A stretch of DNA of 41,727 bases from VRUE01 sp033856275. GTDB lineage: Bacteria > Actinomycetota > Thermoleophilia > Solirubrobacterales > 70-9. Shown in pieces: positions 1-6,750 of the stretch (its first letter is position 1; the number at the start of each line of letters is the position of its first letter). Both the position numbers and the translations under genes were made by a program. The notes beneath the pieces were generated by a model. It did no database searches. It was not told where the DNA came from and saw only the letters and a list, made by a program, of their open reading frames with translations. The DNA is taken from positions 1 to 41,727 of the forward strand of contig JAWVFJ010000015.1 in assembly GCA_033856275.1 (NCBI GenBank). Reading direction: 5' to 3'.

Positions 1-8
1 TTGGTAGG

Positions 9-30
9 GGGGGTCGGGCGCCCGACCCCC
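9..30. repeat. Perfect 22-bp palindrome
   Basis: Positions 9-19 are the exact reverse complement of 20-30 (GGGGGTCGGGC then its complement), with no loop. It lies upstream of the PlsC-GpsA gene. The half-site GGTCGGGCGCCC resembles the outer arm of the inverted repeat at 7601-7619, so it could be a collapsed copy of that element or the terminator of a gene left of the window. Nothing coding is visible in positions 1-71. Confidence 0.6.
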
Positions 31-71
31 GCCTAGGTAACCGATGTCCCGAGTTCGTGTAGCGCTTACAG

Positions 72-1736
72 ATGGACCCTGCACGCCTCCAGGCGTACCA
101 CCAGTACACGCGCGCCCACGGCGTAAACCCGATCCTCTACATCCTGGCCAGGATCTTCATGACCCCCTTCTTCCTGACGTACTTCCGCTATGCCCGCACC
201 GGCCGCGAGCACGCCCGCCTCAAGGGGGGCTTGATCGTCGCCTCCAACCACCGCAGCTTCCTCGACCCCTTCGCCATCGGCGGCGCCCTGCCGTGGCGAC
301 GGCCGATGAACTACGTCGCCAAGGTCGAGCTTTTTGAGCGCCGCTGGCAAGGCTGGATCCTTTCTCGACTCGGGGCATTTCCAATTCGTCGCGGTGAGTC
401 CGACGAGGACTCGGTGGAGACTGCGCGGCTCATCGTCGAGCGGGGCGGCGCCGTCTGCATCTTCCCCGAGGGCACGCGCATTCGCAGCGGCTCCCTGGGT
501 GAGCCCAAGCGCGGCGTCGGCCGTCTGGCGCTGCAGACCGGTGCGCCGGTTATTCCCGCCGCCGTGCTCGGCACCGAACACGTGCGGCGCGGCTGGCGCA
601 TTCGCCCGCGCAAGGTCAAGGTCCGCCTCGGCAAGGCGATGACCTTTCCCCGTGCCGCCGATCCTTCCCGTGGTCTCGCCTCGACGGCGACGGCACGGAT
701 CTGGCCTAACGTCGAGCTGCAGTGGGAGGACCTCGGTGGCCTGCCGCCAATGCGCCGTGCGGCCGTCATCGGCGCCGGGAGCTGGGGGACTGCCGTTGCC
801 GTTCTGCTTGCCCGCGGCGGCTTGGAGGTCCAGCTCGCCACTCGCAGCGCCGCTCACGCCGCGGAGATCGAGGAGGCGCGAGAGAATCATCGTTACCTGG
901 AGGGAGTGCGCCTGCCGGACTCGGTCCGTGTACGGCAGGCCTCCGAAGTCGAGCTGGCCGGCCTCGATCTCATCTGCCTGGCGATCCCCTCGGGCTCGCT
1001 GCCTCAGGCGGTCGGCGCAATCTCCGATCGCGTCGGCTCGCGCTCGGCGATGCTGCTGCTGACCAAGGGCCTGATTGCCCCACTTGGCCAACTCCCCGCC
1101 GAATATGTCGGCGAGCGGGTGCGGGCCCGCGCGATCGCTTGCCTGGGCGGGCCGGCACACGCCCGCGAGGCCGTCTCTGGCTCTGCCGCTTTGGTGCTCG
1201 GCTCGGCAGACCGAGACTTGCGCGATCAGCTTGGTGTCGTCTTCGATCGGGCGGGTCTCGTCTGCGAGCGCTCGCGCGACATTACTGGCGTCGAGATGGC
1301 CGGTGCGGCCAAGAACGCAGCGGCGCTCGCCGCCGCGGCAGCCGAGCCGCATGGGCTCAACGCTGCCGGGATCGCTGCCGCTCAGGTCTGGCACGAGTGC
1401 ATCGAGCACGCAATCGACCGCGGTGCCGAACTCGGCACCTTCTCGGGTCTTGCCGGCGTCGGCGATCTGACCGCGACCGTGATGGCGCCGACGGGGCGCA
1501 ATCGGCGAGCCGGCGAGTTGCTCGGACGAGGAACACCAGCCGCGGAGATTCCGGCCAAAATCGGCCAGGCATCGGAGGGTCTCGATGCGGTGCCGCTGTT
1601 GGCGGAGGCGACGTCGGCCAGCGGGGGCAGCGCCGAGGCGCTCTCGGGGTTGGCGGCCCTAATCCGCGGTGAGATCGATGCCGATGCCTGGGTGGCCGGC
1701 CTGCGACGCGTCGAGCGATCCAGGAGGGCCGCTTGA
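72..1736 (+). CDS. Bifunctional 1-acylglycerol-3-phosphate acyltransferase / NAD(P)-dependent glycerol-3-phosphate dehydrogenase (PlsC-GpsA fusion)
   Basis: The 554-aa protein joins two enzymes of phospholipid synthesis. Residues 1 to about 215 are a PlsC-type acyltransferase, with the H-x4-D catalytic motif in NHRSFLDP, the FPEGTR motif and a later PVIPAAVLGT segment. Residues 227 to 554 are a GpsA-type dehydrogenase reducing dihydroxyacetone phosphate to glycerol-3-phosphate: an MRRAAVIGAGSWGTA nucleotide-binding start, LTKG, a GPAHAREAVSG segment, AGAAKNAAAL with the family lysine, and GVGDLTATVMAPTGRNRR. The reading frame is open through the junction (VELQWEDLGGLPP). An ATG at 750 begins the dehydrogenase part, so internal initiation is possible, though the only purine-rich site (TGGGAGGA) is about 19 nt upstream. 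The first and last acid-forming steps of phosphatidate synthesis would thus sit on one chain at the membrane. The sigma-factor gene follows after 18 nt. Confidence 0.9.
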   Translation: MDPARLQAYHQYTRAHGVNPILYILARIFMTPFFLTYFRYARTGREHARLKGGLIVASNHRSFLDPFAIGGALPWRRPMNYVAKVELFERRWQGWILSRLGAFPIRRGESDEDSVETARLIVERGGAVCIFPEGTRIRSGSLGEPKRGVGRLALQTGAPVIPAAVLGTEHVRRGWRIRPRKVKVRLGKAMTFPRAADPSRGLASTATARIWPNVELQWEDLGGLPPMRRAAVIGAGSWGTAVAVLLARGGLEVQLATRSAAHAAEIEEARENHRYLEGVRLPDSVRVRQASEVELAGLDLICLAIPSGSLPQAVGAISDRVGSRSAMLLLTKGLIAPLGQLPAEYVGERVRARAIACLGGPAHAREAVSGSAALVLGSADRDLRDQLGVVFDRAGLVCERSRDITGVEMAGAAKNAAALAAAAAEPHGLNAAGIAAAQVWHECIEHAIDRGAELGTFSGLAGVGDLTATVMAPTGRNRRAGELLGRGTPAAEIPAKIGQASEGLDAVPLLAEATSASGGSAEALSGLAALIRGEIDADAWVAGLRRVERSRRAA

Positions 1737-1742
1737 TGGGAC

Positions 1743-1748
1743 TAGGCT
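1743..1748 (+). promoter_or_regulatory. -10 element TAGGCT of a predicted leaderless promoter
   Basis: TAGGCT ends 6 nt before the GTG at 1755, placing the expected transcription start at or next to the start codon. No Shine-Dalgarno sequence is visible. The same arrangement recurs at many genes in this window. Confidence 0.5.
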
Positions 1749-1754
1749 TGCGGC

Positions 1755-2321
1755 GTGAGTGGGGCCAAGGAAAACGTCGAGCCGGCCAGCCTCGACCCTG
1801 CTGCCAAGGCAGAGCTCGACCGCGCCTTCGAGGACCTCTACCGGGCCCACCTGCGCGACGTCTACTCCTACGCCTACTACCGAATCGGCAACCCACACGA
1901 CGCCGAGGACCTCACCGAGCAGGCCTTTCTGCAGGCCTACCGCCATTTCGACCGCGCCCGGCGCGAGTCCGACGGGCGGCCGCTGCGCCCCTGGCTGATC
2001 CGCATCGCCCACAACCTCGCCTCCAACTACTACCGCGACCGCTCGCGCCGGCCGCAGACCTCGCTCGAGACCGCCGACCCGATCGTGGCACGGCACGGCA
2101 CCGAGGCGATCGCCGAGGGGCGCGAGGAGCTGCGCCAGGTGATGGCGCATCTCGAGCACCTGCCAGACGACCGCCGCGACGCACTGATCATGCGCTTCGC
2201 GCTCGGTATGGACAACCGCGAGATCGCCCGGGCGCTGGGGCGCAGCGACGGTGCCACCAAGGTCTTGATCCATCGCGCGATCAAGCAGCTGCAGGAAGAG
2301 ATGGGCAGTGACCCCGAGTGA
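1755..2321 (+). CDS. ECF-type RNA polymerase sigma factor
   Basis: This 188-aa protein has the two-domain layout of an extracytoplasmic-function sigma factor. Region 2 (about residues 22-85) contains VYSYAYYRIGNPHDAEDLTEQAF and PWLIRIAHNLASNYYRD. Region 4 (about 130-180) contains LPDDRRDALIMRFALGM followed by a helix-turn-helix, NREIARALGRSDGATKVLI. It would direct RNA polymerase to its own promoter set. The GTG start at 1755 is chosen because translation upstream loses homology and TAGGCT sits 6 nt before it. The next gene, 11 nt downstream, encodes a small membrane-anchored protein, the usual place for an anti-sigma factor. The signal sensed cannot be read from the sequence. Confidence 0.9.
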   Translation: MSGAKENVEPASLDPAAKAELDRAFEDLYRAHLRDVYSYAYYRIGNPHDAEDLTEQAFLQAYRHFDRARRESDGRPLRPWLIRIAHNLASNYYRDRSRRPQTSLETADPIVARHGTEAIAEGREELRQVMAHLEHLPDDRRDALIMRFALGMDNREIARALGRSDGATKVLIHRAIKQLQEEMGSDPE

Positions 2322-2332
2322 GGTGAGCAAAC

Positions 2333-2719
2333 ATGTCTGATGATCGTGCGAACCGAGCGAGTGGGGGAACAGGTGTGTTTGGTGAGGCGGTGAGTCTGAC
2401 CGGGAACTGGGACGTTGAGAACCTGCTCTCCGACGCATTGCGGCCGATCGAGCCGCCGGAGCGGCTCTCGGGCAGGGTCGAGGACACGCTCGCGGCCGTC
2501 ACCCAGGCCGCCGCGGAGGAGCTCTCGCAATGGGCCGAAGAGCTCTCAGAGAGCGAGCTGCGGGCGCTGCGCGACCCGCGCAATTGGGTCCGGCCAGTGG
2601 TCGCGCTCGGCGCCGGCGGGGCCGCCGCCGGCGCTCTGGTCGTGATCGAGATGCGCCGGCGCGGCAAACAACAGGCCAAGGGCGGCCTGCGCTCCTTGAC
2701 CGGTCGACTCAGGCCGTAA
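2333..2719 (+). CDS. Small membrane-anchored protein, possible partner of the ECF sigma factor
   Basis: The 128-aa product is not a recognised family. Residues 25-85 are acidic and helical (EPPERLSGRVEDTLAAV, EELSQWAEELSESELRALRD). One hydrophobic segment follows at about 87-105 (VRPVVALGAGGAAAGALVVIE), then a basic tail (MRRRGKQQAKGG). This suggests an inner-membrane protein with most of its mass in the cytoplasm. It lies 11 nt after the sigma-factor gene, so the two are probably co-transcribed. An anti-sigma role is inferred from position and topology only; no zinc-binding HxxxCxxC motif is present. Confidence 0.7.
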   Translation: MSDDRANRASGGTGVFGEAVSLTGNWDVENLLSDALRPIEPPERLSGRVEDTLAAVTQAAAEELSQWAEELSESELRALRDPRNWVRPVVALGAGGAAAGALVVIEMRRRGKQQAKGGLRSLTGRLRP

Positions 2720-2723
2720 TTCA

Positions 2724-2772
2724 GCCCCGCCGAGTGAGCATCGCAATCTGATTCCTGCGATCCCGGTGGGGC
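2724..2772. terminator. Two-tier hairpin between convergent genes
   Basis: An outer stem pairs 2724-2731 with 2765-2772 (GCCCCGCC with GGTGGGGC, one G-U pair). An inner 6-bp stem, ATCGCA with TGCGAT, pairs 2740-2745 with 2756-2761. It occupies the gap between the ends of the plus-strand gene at 2719 and the minus-strand gene at 2777. A two-way terminator is the simplest reading. There is no T-run. Confidence 0.5.
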
Positions 2773-2776
2773 GGCG

Positions 2777-3214
2777 CTAAGGCGAAGACCGCGGGGCACG
2801 CCCGGACGCGAAGCGGAGGACGTGCCCCTTTGTCCGGGGCGTTCCGCGCGCGGCGAGGACGCCGAGCGCGCCGAGCGCCAGGTGAAGCAGATTGTCGCCG
2901 GTGTTGACCGGCAGGAAACCGAGGATCGCCTCGCCGCTGCCGAGCGCGAACCCCCAGAAGCCCAGTACGACGTAGAAGGCCCCGAACCAGAGCGAGTACC
3001 GGCGCGAGGCGTAGTCGGCGGCCAGCAGGCCGATCGCCCCGGTGAGGATATGCAGGACGTTAGCCCAGCCGTTGACCGCGAAGGCGCCGAGCATCTCCTC
3101 AACCTCGCCGGGCGAACCGAACGAGGCACTGTAGAAAAAGCCGACGATGCCGGCGACCATGAGTGTCGCGCCGACCAGCGTGGCGTAGAGACGGGCGGGG
3201 CTGGGTGCGTCCAT
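2777..3214 (-). CDS. DUF4383 family membrane protein
   Basis: The protein is 145 aa from the ATG at 3214. It shows four hydrophobic segments: LYATLVGATLMVAGIVGFFY, VLHILTGAIGLLAAD, SLWFGAFYVVLGFWGFALG and LLHLALGALGVLAARG. The segment VNGWANVLHILTGAIGLLAA and the later NTGDNLLHLALGALG match the DUF4383 pattern of small actinobacterial membrane proteins of unknown function. An upstream ATG at 3238 would add eight residues. The ATG at 3214 is preferred because TACAAT lies 8 nt before it on the minus strand. The gene is divergent from the rhomboid gene and shares promoter bases with it. Confidence 0.8.
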   Translation of the reverse strand: MDAPSPARLYATLVGATLMVAGIVGFFYSASFGSPGEVEEMLGAFAVNGWANVLHILTGAIGLLAADYASRRYSLWFGAFYVVLGFWGFALGSGEAILGFLPVNTGDNLLHLALGALGVLAARGTPRTKGHVLRFASGRAPRSSP

Positions 3215-3222
3215 CGGCGGCG

Positions 3223-3232
3223 ATTGTAGGCT
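3223..3232. promoter_or_regulatory. Overlapping divergent -10 elements
   Basis: The ten bases ATTGTAGGCT hold TAGGCT on the plus strand (3227-3232) and TACAAT on the minus strand (3228-3223). They share the central TA pair. Each ends exactly 8 nt before a start codon: GTG at 3241 on plus and ATG at 3214 on minus. This reads as one bidirectional, leaderless promoter. Confidence 0.5.
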
Positions 3233-3240
3233 GCTCATCC

Positions 3241-4062
3241 GTGGCTGAGACTTGTTACCGGCACCCCCATCGCGAGACGGCCGTCTCCTGCTCCTCCTGT
3301 GGGCGACCGATCTGCCCCGACTGCATGACGCCGACCCCGGTCGGGATGCGTTGTCCGGAGTGTGCCAACCAGCGCACGAAGGTGGTGCGAGGCGTCGGCG
3401 AGGCGTCGCTCCTCTCCAGTGCGCCGGCAACCTTCATCCTGATCGCTCTCAACGCCGCTGCGTTTCTCGCCGAGATCGCGACCGGCAGCGGTGGACTGGG
3501 CATCGAAGGCAGTTCGGTCGTGCGCGAATTCGGGCTCTTCGGCCCACTCGTCGCCGAAAGCGAGTGGTACCGGCTCGTCACCGGCGGTTTCCTTCACGCC
3601 AGCCTGATCCACATCGGCTTCAACATGTTCGCCCTCTTCTTCCTCGGCCGGATCCTCGAGCCCTCGATCGGCACGCCGCGCTTCCTCGCCGTCTACGTCG
3701 CTTCCCTCTTTGGCGGTGCCTTCGGGGCGCTGCTGCTCAGTCCAGACGCCCTGACGATCGGGGCCTCGGGCGCGATCTTCGGGATCTTCGGCGCCACCTT
3801 CGTGATCGCCCGTGGCCGCGGATTCGACGCTGTCGCATCCTCGATCGGGATCGTCTTGCTGATCAACCTCGCCCTCAGTATCGGCGCGTCGCACATCAGC
3901 CTAGGCGGTCATCTCGGTGGCCTGGCGGCTGGGCTTATCTGCGGTGGCGCGGTCATCGCCGGCGACCGGGGATCGCTCGGCGAACGGCACCTAGCCGCTG
4001 AGATAGCGGTGATGGTTGGGGTCGCCCTGTTCGCGCTTCTGGGCGCTCTCGCGATCGCCTGA
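3241..4062 (+). CDS. Rhomboid family intramembrane serine protease with N-terminal zinc finger
   Basis: This 273-aa protein starts with a cytoplasmic B-box-like zinc-binding region carrying Cys5, His8/His10, Cys17, Cys20, Cys25, Cys28, Cys38 and Cys41 (CSSCGRPICPDC, RCPEC). Six hydrophobic segments follow. The catalytic serine is Ser176 in GASGAIFG and the catalytic histidine is His224 in GGHLGG. FNMFALFFLGRILE matches the conserved helix that supplies the oxyanion region. The enzyme should cleave transmembrane segments of other proteins within the membrane; the substrates are unknown. The GTG at 3241 is chosen because it precedes the first zinc ligand and has TAGGCT 8 nt upstream. Its end is 13 nt from the convergent binding-protein gene. 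Confidence 0.9.
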   Translation: MAETCYRHPHRETAVSCSSCGRPICPDCMTPTPVGMRCPECANQRTKVVRGVGEASLLSSAPATFILIALNAAAFLAEIATGSGGLGIEGSSVVREFGLFGPLVAESEWYRLVTGGFLHASLIHIGFNMFALFFLGRILEPSIGTPRFLAVYVASLFGGAFGALLLSPDALTIGASGAIFGIFGATFVIARGRGFDAVASSIGIVLLINLALSIGASHISLGGHLGGLAAGLICGGAVIAGDRGSLGERHLAAEIAVMVGVALFALLGALAIA

Positions 4063-4075
4063 AGCCGAGGACGGT

Positions 4076-4996
4076 CTAGCCGCCGGCACCGCGCCAGACG
4101 CTTGGCGCCCGCACCTCGGCGAAGCCGATGTTGCCAGGGGGGTCGACCAGATCAGGGTGGAGCAGGTGGCCGAGCAGCTCGACCCCGTCGATCAGGCGCG
4201 GCCCGGGTCGCGAGAAGGTCGAGGCGGCATCGACGGCAAAGACGCGCTGGGCTCCCAGCGTCTCGATCTGGTCCCAGTAGGCGAGGGCCTGCGCTCGCGA
4301 GTCCTCCACGTACCAGCCGCAGGGCATCGCGATCGCCACGTCGGGATTGAGCCCGGAGAGCTCACCCCAGGAGACCTCGGGCGACTTCAGCCCAGGCGGA
4401 CCGGCGACATCCTCGCCGCCGGCGATCGAGATCATCTCCGGGATCCAATGGCCGCCGACGAAAGGAGGGTCAAGCCACTCGAGCGCGATCACCCTTGGCA
4501 GGCTGGCGCCGCCGACGGCGGCGCGCACGGTCGCCAACCGTCCCTCTAGCTCGCCGCGCAGCTCGTGGGCCTGGCGAGGGATCTCGGTCGCCTCGCCAAG
4601 CCGGATCACGTCCTCGAGCATCTCCCCGAGCGTGCTCGGATCCTGCTGCAGGACGCGCGGCTTGCTCGGCAACCGCGCGGCCACCTCGAGCACCTCCTCG
4701 TAGGAGACCGCGCAGACCGCGCAGACCGCCTGGGTAACGATCAGGTCCGGGGCGAGGCTGGCCAAGAGCTTCTCGTCGAGCTCATAGAGGGCCTGGCCCT
4801 CCGCCACCCGCGCCTTCACTGTCTGGTCGATCTCTGCTGCGCTCAGGCCCGCAGGTAGCACGGTCTTGGTCAGGTGGGGGAGAGAACGGGCCTCGGCCGG
4901 GTAGTCGCACTCGTGCGTGACCGCGACGACGCTGTCGCCGAGTCCGAGTGCGTAGAGCATCTCGGTCGCAGACGGAACCAGGCTTGCGATCCGCAT
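4076..4996 (-). CDS. BtuF-like cobalamin/metal-complex binding protein
   Basis: The 306-aa protein opens with MRIASLVPSATEMLYALGLGD, the start of periplasmic-binding-protein family 2 members related to BtuF. It continues with VTHECDYP, LAPDLIVTQAVCAVCAVSYEEV and GLNPDVAIAMPCGW. There is no signal peptide or lipobox, so it seems to be a cytoplasmic homologue rather than the receptor of an ABC importer. No transporter genes are adjacent. The ligand (a corrinoid or another metal complex) is inferred from family resemblance only. A CATATT hexamer lies 9 nt before the ATG on the minus strand. Confidence 0.75.
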   Translation of the reverse strand: MRIASLVPSATEMLYALGLGDSVVAVTHECDYPAEARSLPHLTKTVLPAGLSAAEIDQTVKARVAEGQALYELDEKLLASLAPDLIVTQAVCAVCAVSYEEVLEVAARLPSKPRVLQQDPSTLGEMLEDVIRLGEATEIPRQAHELRGELEGRLATVRAAVGGASLPRVIALEWLDPPFVGGHWIPEMISIAGGEDVAGPPGLKSPEVSWGELSGLNPDVAIAMPCGWYVEDSRAQALAYWDQIETLGAQRVFAVDAASTFSRPGPRLIDGVELLGHLLHPDLVDPPGNIGFAEVRAPSVWRGAGG

Positions 4997-5104
4997 CCCA
5001 CGATCAATATGCCACCTATCGCAAGATCAGCGGAGCGGATGGCTATATTGCCTACGCCGAATGGCCGACGACGACCTCCCCCGAAGTACCGGGCCATATA
5101 GACG

Positions 5105-6403
5105 ATGAGCGCCCTGCTGCTCGTCCTCCTTCTCTTGCTGGTTGCGATCAACGGCTTCTTCGTTGCTGCCGAGTTCGCCCTTGTCCGCAGTCGCCGCGGC
5201 AAGATCGAGCAGCTCGCGGAGGAAGGCGAAAGCGGCGCCGAGGAGGTGATCGAGCAGCTCGACAAGATCGACGAGTCGCTCTCTGCCTGCCAGATCGGCA
5301 TCACGATGGCCTCAATCGGCATTGGCTTCCTCGGCGAGCCCTCGCTGGCGAAGCTCTTGGAACCGGCCTTTGGTGGGCTTTCACACGGTGCCGCGGTCGG
5401 CCTCTCGGTGGCGATCGCCTTCGCCCTGGTCACCGCGATCCACATCAGCATCGGCGAGCAGGTGCCGAAGATGCTGGCGATCAGCCATGCCGAGCGCACG
5501 GCGCGCCGCGTCTCCCGTCCGCTCAACTGGTTCCGGGCCGCGACGGCGCCGGTGATCATGGCGTTGAGCGCGATCTCCAACGCAATCGTCCGCCTTTTCG
5601 GCGTCGACCCGACCGATATCGAGGAGCATCACACCGCCGAGGACCTGAAGCAGATCATCGACCGCTCGAAGATCGGCGGCACGCTCGATCCCGGCGAGGC
5701 GGGCATGCTCGGCGGTGTCTTCCACCTCCACGAGCAGGAGGCGCGCGAGGTGATGACCCCGATCCCGGCTGTCGTGACCGTGGACGCCTCGGAGACGGTG
5801 GAGACGGCGCTGCGGCGCTGCGTCACCTCCGGTCATACGCGCCTGGTCGTGATCGAGGACGAGAACCCCGACCGGGTCAAGGGGATCGTCCACAACAACA
5901 GCCTCGCCCGCCTCTATATGAGCGAGGGGCCGGAGGCCGAGATCGCTCCTGCCGTACGCGACGCGGTGATCGTGCCCGAGACGCGCCCGCTCGACGACCT
6001 GCTCCACGATCTCCAGGTGCAGCGCACCTCGCTCTCGGTGGTGGTCGACGAGTACGGCCGCACCGTTGGCATCGTCACGGTCGAGGACATCCTCGAGGAG
6101 GTCGTGGGCGAGATCGAGGACGAGACCGATCCGCGCGCCGCCGCCCTGCGCCAGTTGGCCAGCGGCGAGTGGTTCGTCCGCGGCCATGTCTCTCTGGGCG
6201 ACCTCTCCGACGCCGGGATCGAGTTGCCGGTCGACACCGATGCCTACAACTCGATCGGCGGCTACGTCTTTGGCGAGCTCGGGCGGCTGCCCAAGCGCGG
6301 CGACACGATCACCGCCAACGGCTACACGATCCGGGTCGAGTCGGTGCGTGAGAACCGCATCGAGGCGGTGCGGATCAGCGGTTCCGTCCGCCACGACTCC
6401 TAG
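5105..6403 (+). CDS. CNNM/CorC-type membrane protein with CBS domains (hemolysin family)
   Basis: The 432-aa protein has an N-terminal DUF21 transmembrane domain (about 1-190). This includes LLLVLLLLLVAINGFFVAAEFALVRSRR and the conserved ACQIGITMASIGIGFLGEP and ISIGEQVPK segments. A CBS pair follows at about 205-335 (REVMTPIP, GIVHNNSLARLY, SVVVDEYGRTVGIVTVEDILEEVVGEI EDE region). A CorC_HlyC domain closes it at about 345-425 (INGYTIRVESV-like end). Relatives are linked to Mg2+/Co2+ efflux or homeostasis; older hemolysin names are historical. CBS domains usually bind adenine nucleotides. It is transcribed away from the binding-protein gene across a 108-nt gap. A hairpin follows its stop. Confidence 0.85.
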   Translation: MSALLLVLLLLLVAINGFFVAAEFALVRSRRGKIEQLAEEGESGAEEVIEQLDKIDESLSACQIGITMASIGIGFLGEPSLAKLLEPAFGGLSHGAAVGLSVAIAFALVTAIHISIGEQVPKMLAISHAERTARRVSRPLNWFRAATAPVIMALSAISNAIVRLFGVDPTDIEEHHTAEDLKQIIDRSKIGGTLDPGEAGMLGGVFHLHEQEAREVMTPIPAVVTVDASETVETALRRCVTSGHTRLVVIEDENPDRVKGIVHNNSLARLYMSEGPEAEIAPAVRDAVIVPETRPLDDLLHDLQVQRTSLSVVVDEYGRTVGIVTVEDILEEVVGEIEDETDPRAAALRQLASGEWFVRGHVSLGDLSDAGIELPVDTDAYNSIGGYVFGELGRLPKRGDTITANGYTIRVESVRENRIEAVRISGSVRHDS

Positions 6404-6405
6404 CT

Positions 6406-6432
6406 TCTCGGGGCAACCCGCGTTCCCCGAGA
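6406..6432 (+). terminator. Hairpin after the CNNM-type gene
   Basis: TCTCGGGG at 6406-6413 pairs perfectly with CCCCGAGA at 6425-6432, with an 11-nt loop. It starts 3 nt after the stop codon. No T-run follows. It may end or attenuate transcription into the small gene at 6448. Confidence 0.55.
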
Positions 6433-6447
6433 CCTTGGAGGTATCGC

Positions 6448-6675
6448 ATGTGGGTTGTGCGATTGAGCGACAAGCAGCTTGAAGTCCTAAGGGCCCTGCT
6501 GCGATCAGAGGAGCACCTCGGCCCGGCGCTCAAAGGCGCCGTCGAGGCCCTCGACCTGGCCCGCTGGGACGAGCTTCCCGAAGCCGAGCTTCCCTGGGAA
6601 GAGATCGAAACGATCGCCCGCCATCAGGGCATCTCTCCGGCCGACGTGATCTGGGACCTGGCCGGTAAGCGCTGA
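6448..6675 (+). CDS. Small hypothetical protein (75 aa)
   Basis: The ATG at 6448 has a good ribosome-binding site (TTGGAGGT, about 8 nt upstream). The product is acidic, soluble and probably all-helical: MWVVRLSDKQLEVLRALLRS, then DLARWDELPEAELPWEEIETI and an ending HQGISPADVIWDLAGKR. No family is recognised. Its TGA stop overlaps the first bases of the 77-nt repeat at 6674-6750. Confidence 0.65.
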   Translation: MWVVRLSDKQLEVLRALLRSEEHLGPALKGAVEALDLARWDELPEAELPWEEIETIARHQGISPADVIWDLAGKR

Positions 6676-6750
6676 CCAAGCAGATTAAGGACGCAGGGAG
6701 CGTGGCGTGGTCCGCACGCGAGCGACTGAGGACGCCGATGTGCGCCGGTC
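6674..6750 (+). repeat. 77-nt convergent-gap repeat, copy 1
   Basis: This segment matches the reverse complement of 39748-39824 at 65 of 77 positions without gaps. Conserved blocks are GACCAAGCAG, AAGGACGCAGGGAGCG, GCACGCGAGCGAC, GAGGACGCCG and GCGCCGGTC; differences cluster in putative loops. It has GACC...GGTC ends and an internal GCGTG...CACGC hairpin. It spans exactly from the TGA stop of the plus gene (6673-6675) to the first base of the minus gene's stop (6750-6752). A bidirectional terminator is likely. Confidence 0.75.

Noticed and set aside
720..760. Frameshift or missed stop joining plsC and gpsA
   Set aside because: The frame is continuous, both halves are in the same phase, and the linker is plausible protein sequence, so a real fusion is the better reading.
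66..1409. Long minus-strand reading frames opposite plsC-gpsA, gltB and others
   Set aside because: They mirror the codon pattern of the true genes, lack domains and start signals, and are typical antisense shadows in high-GC DNA.
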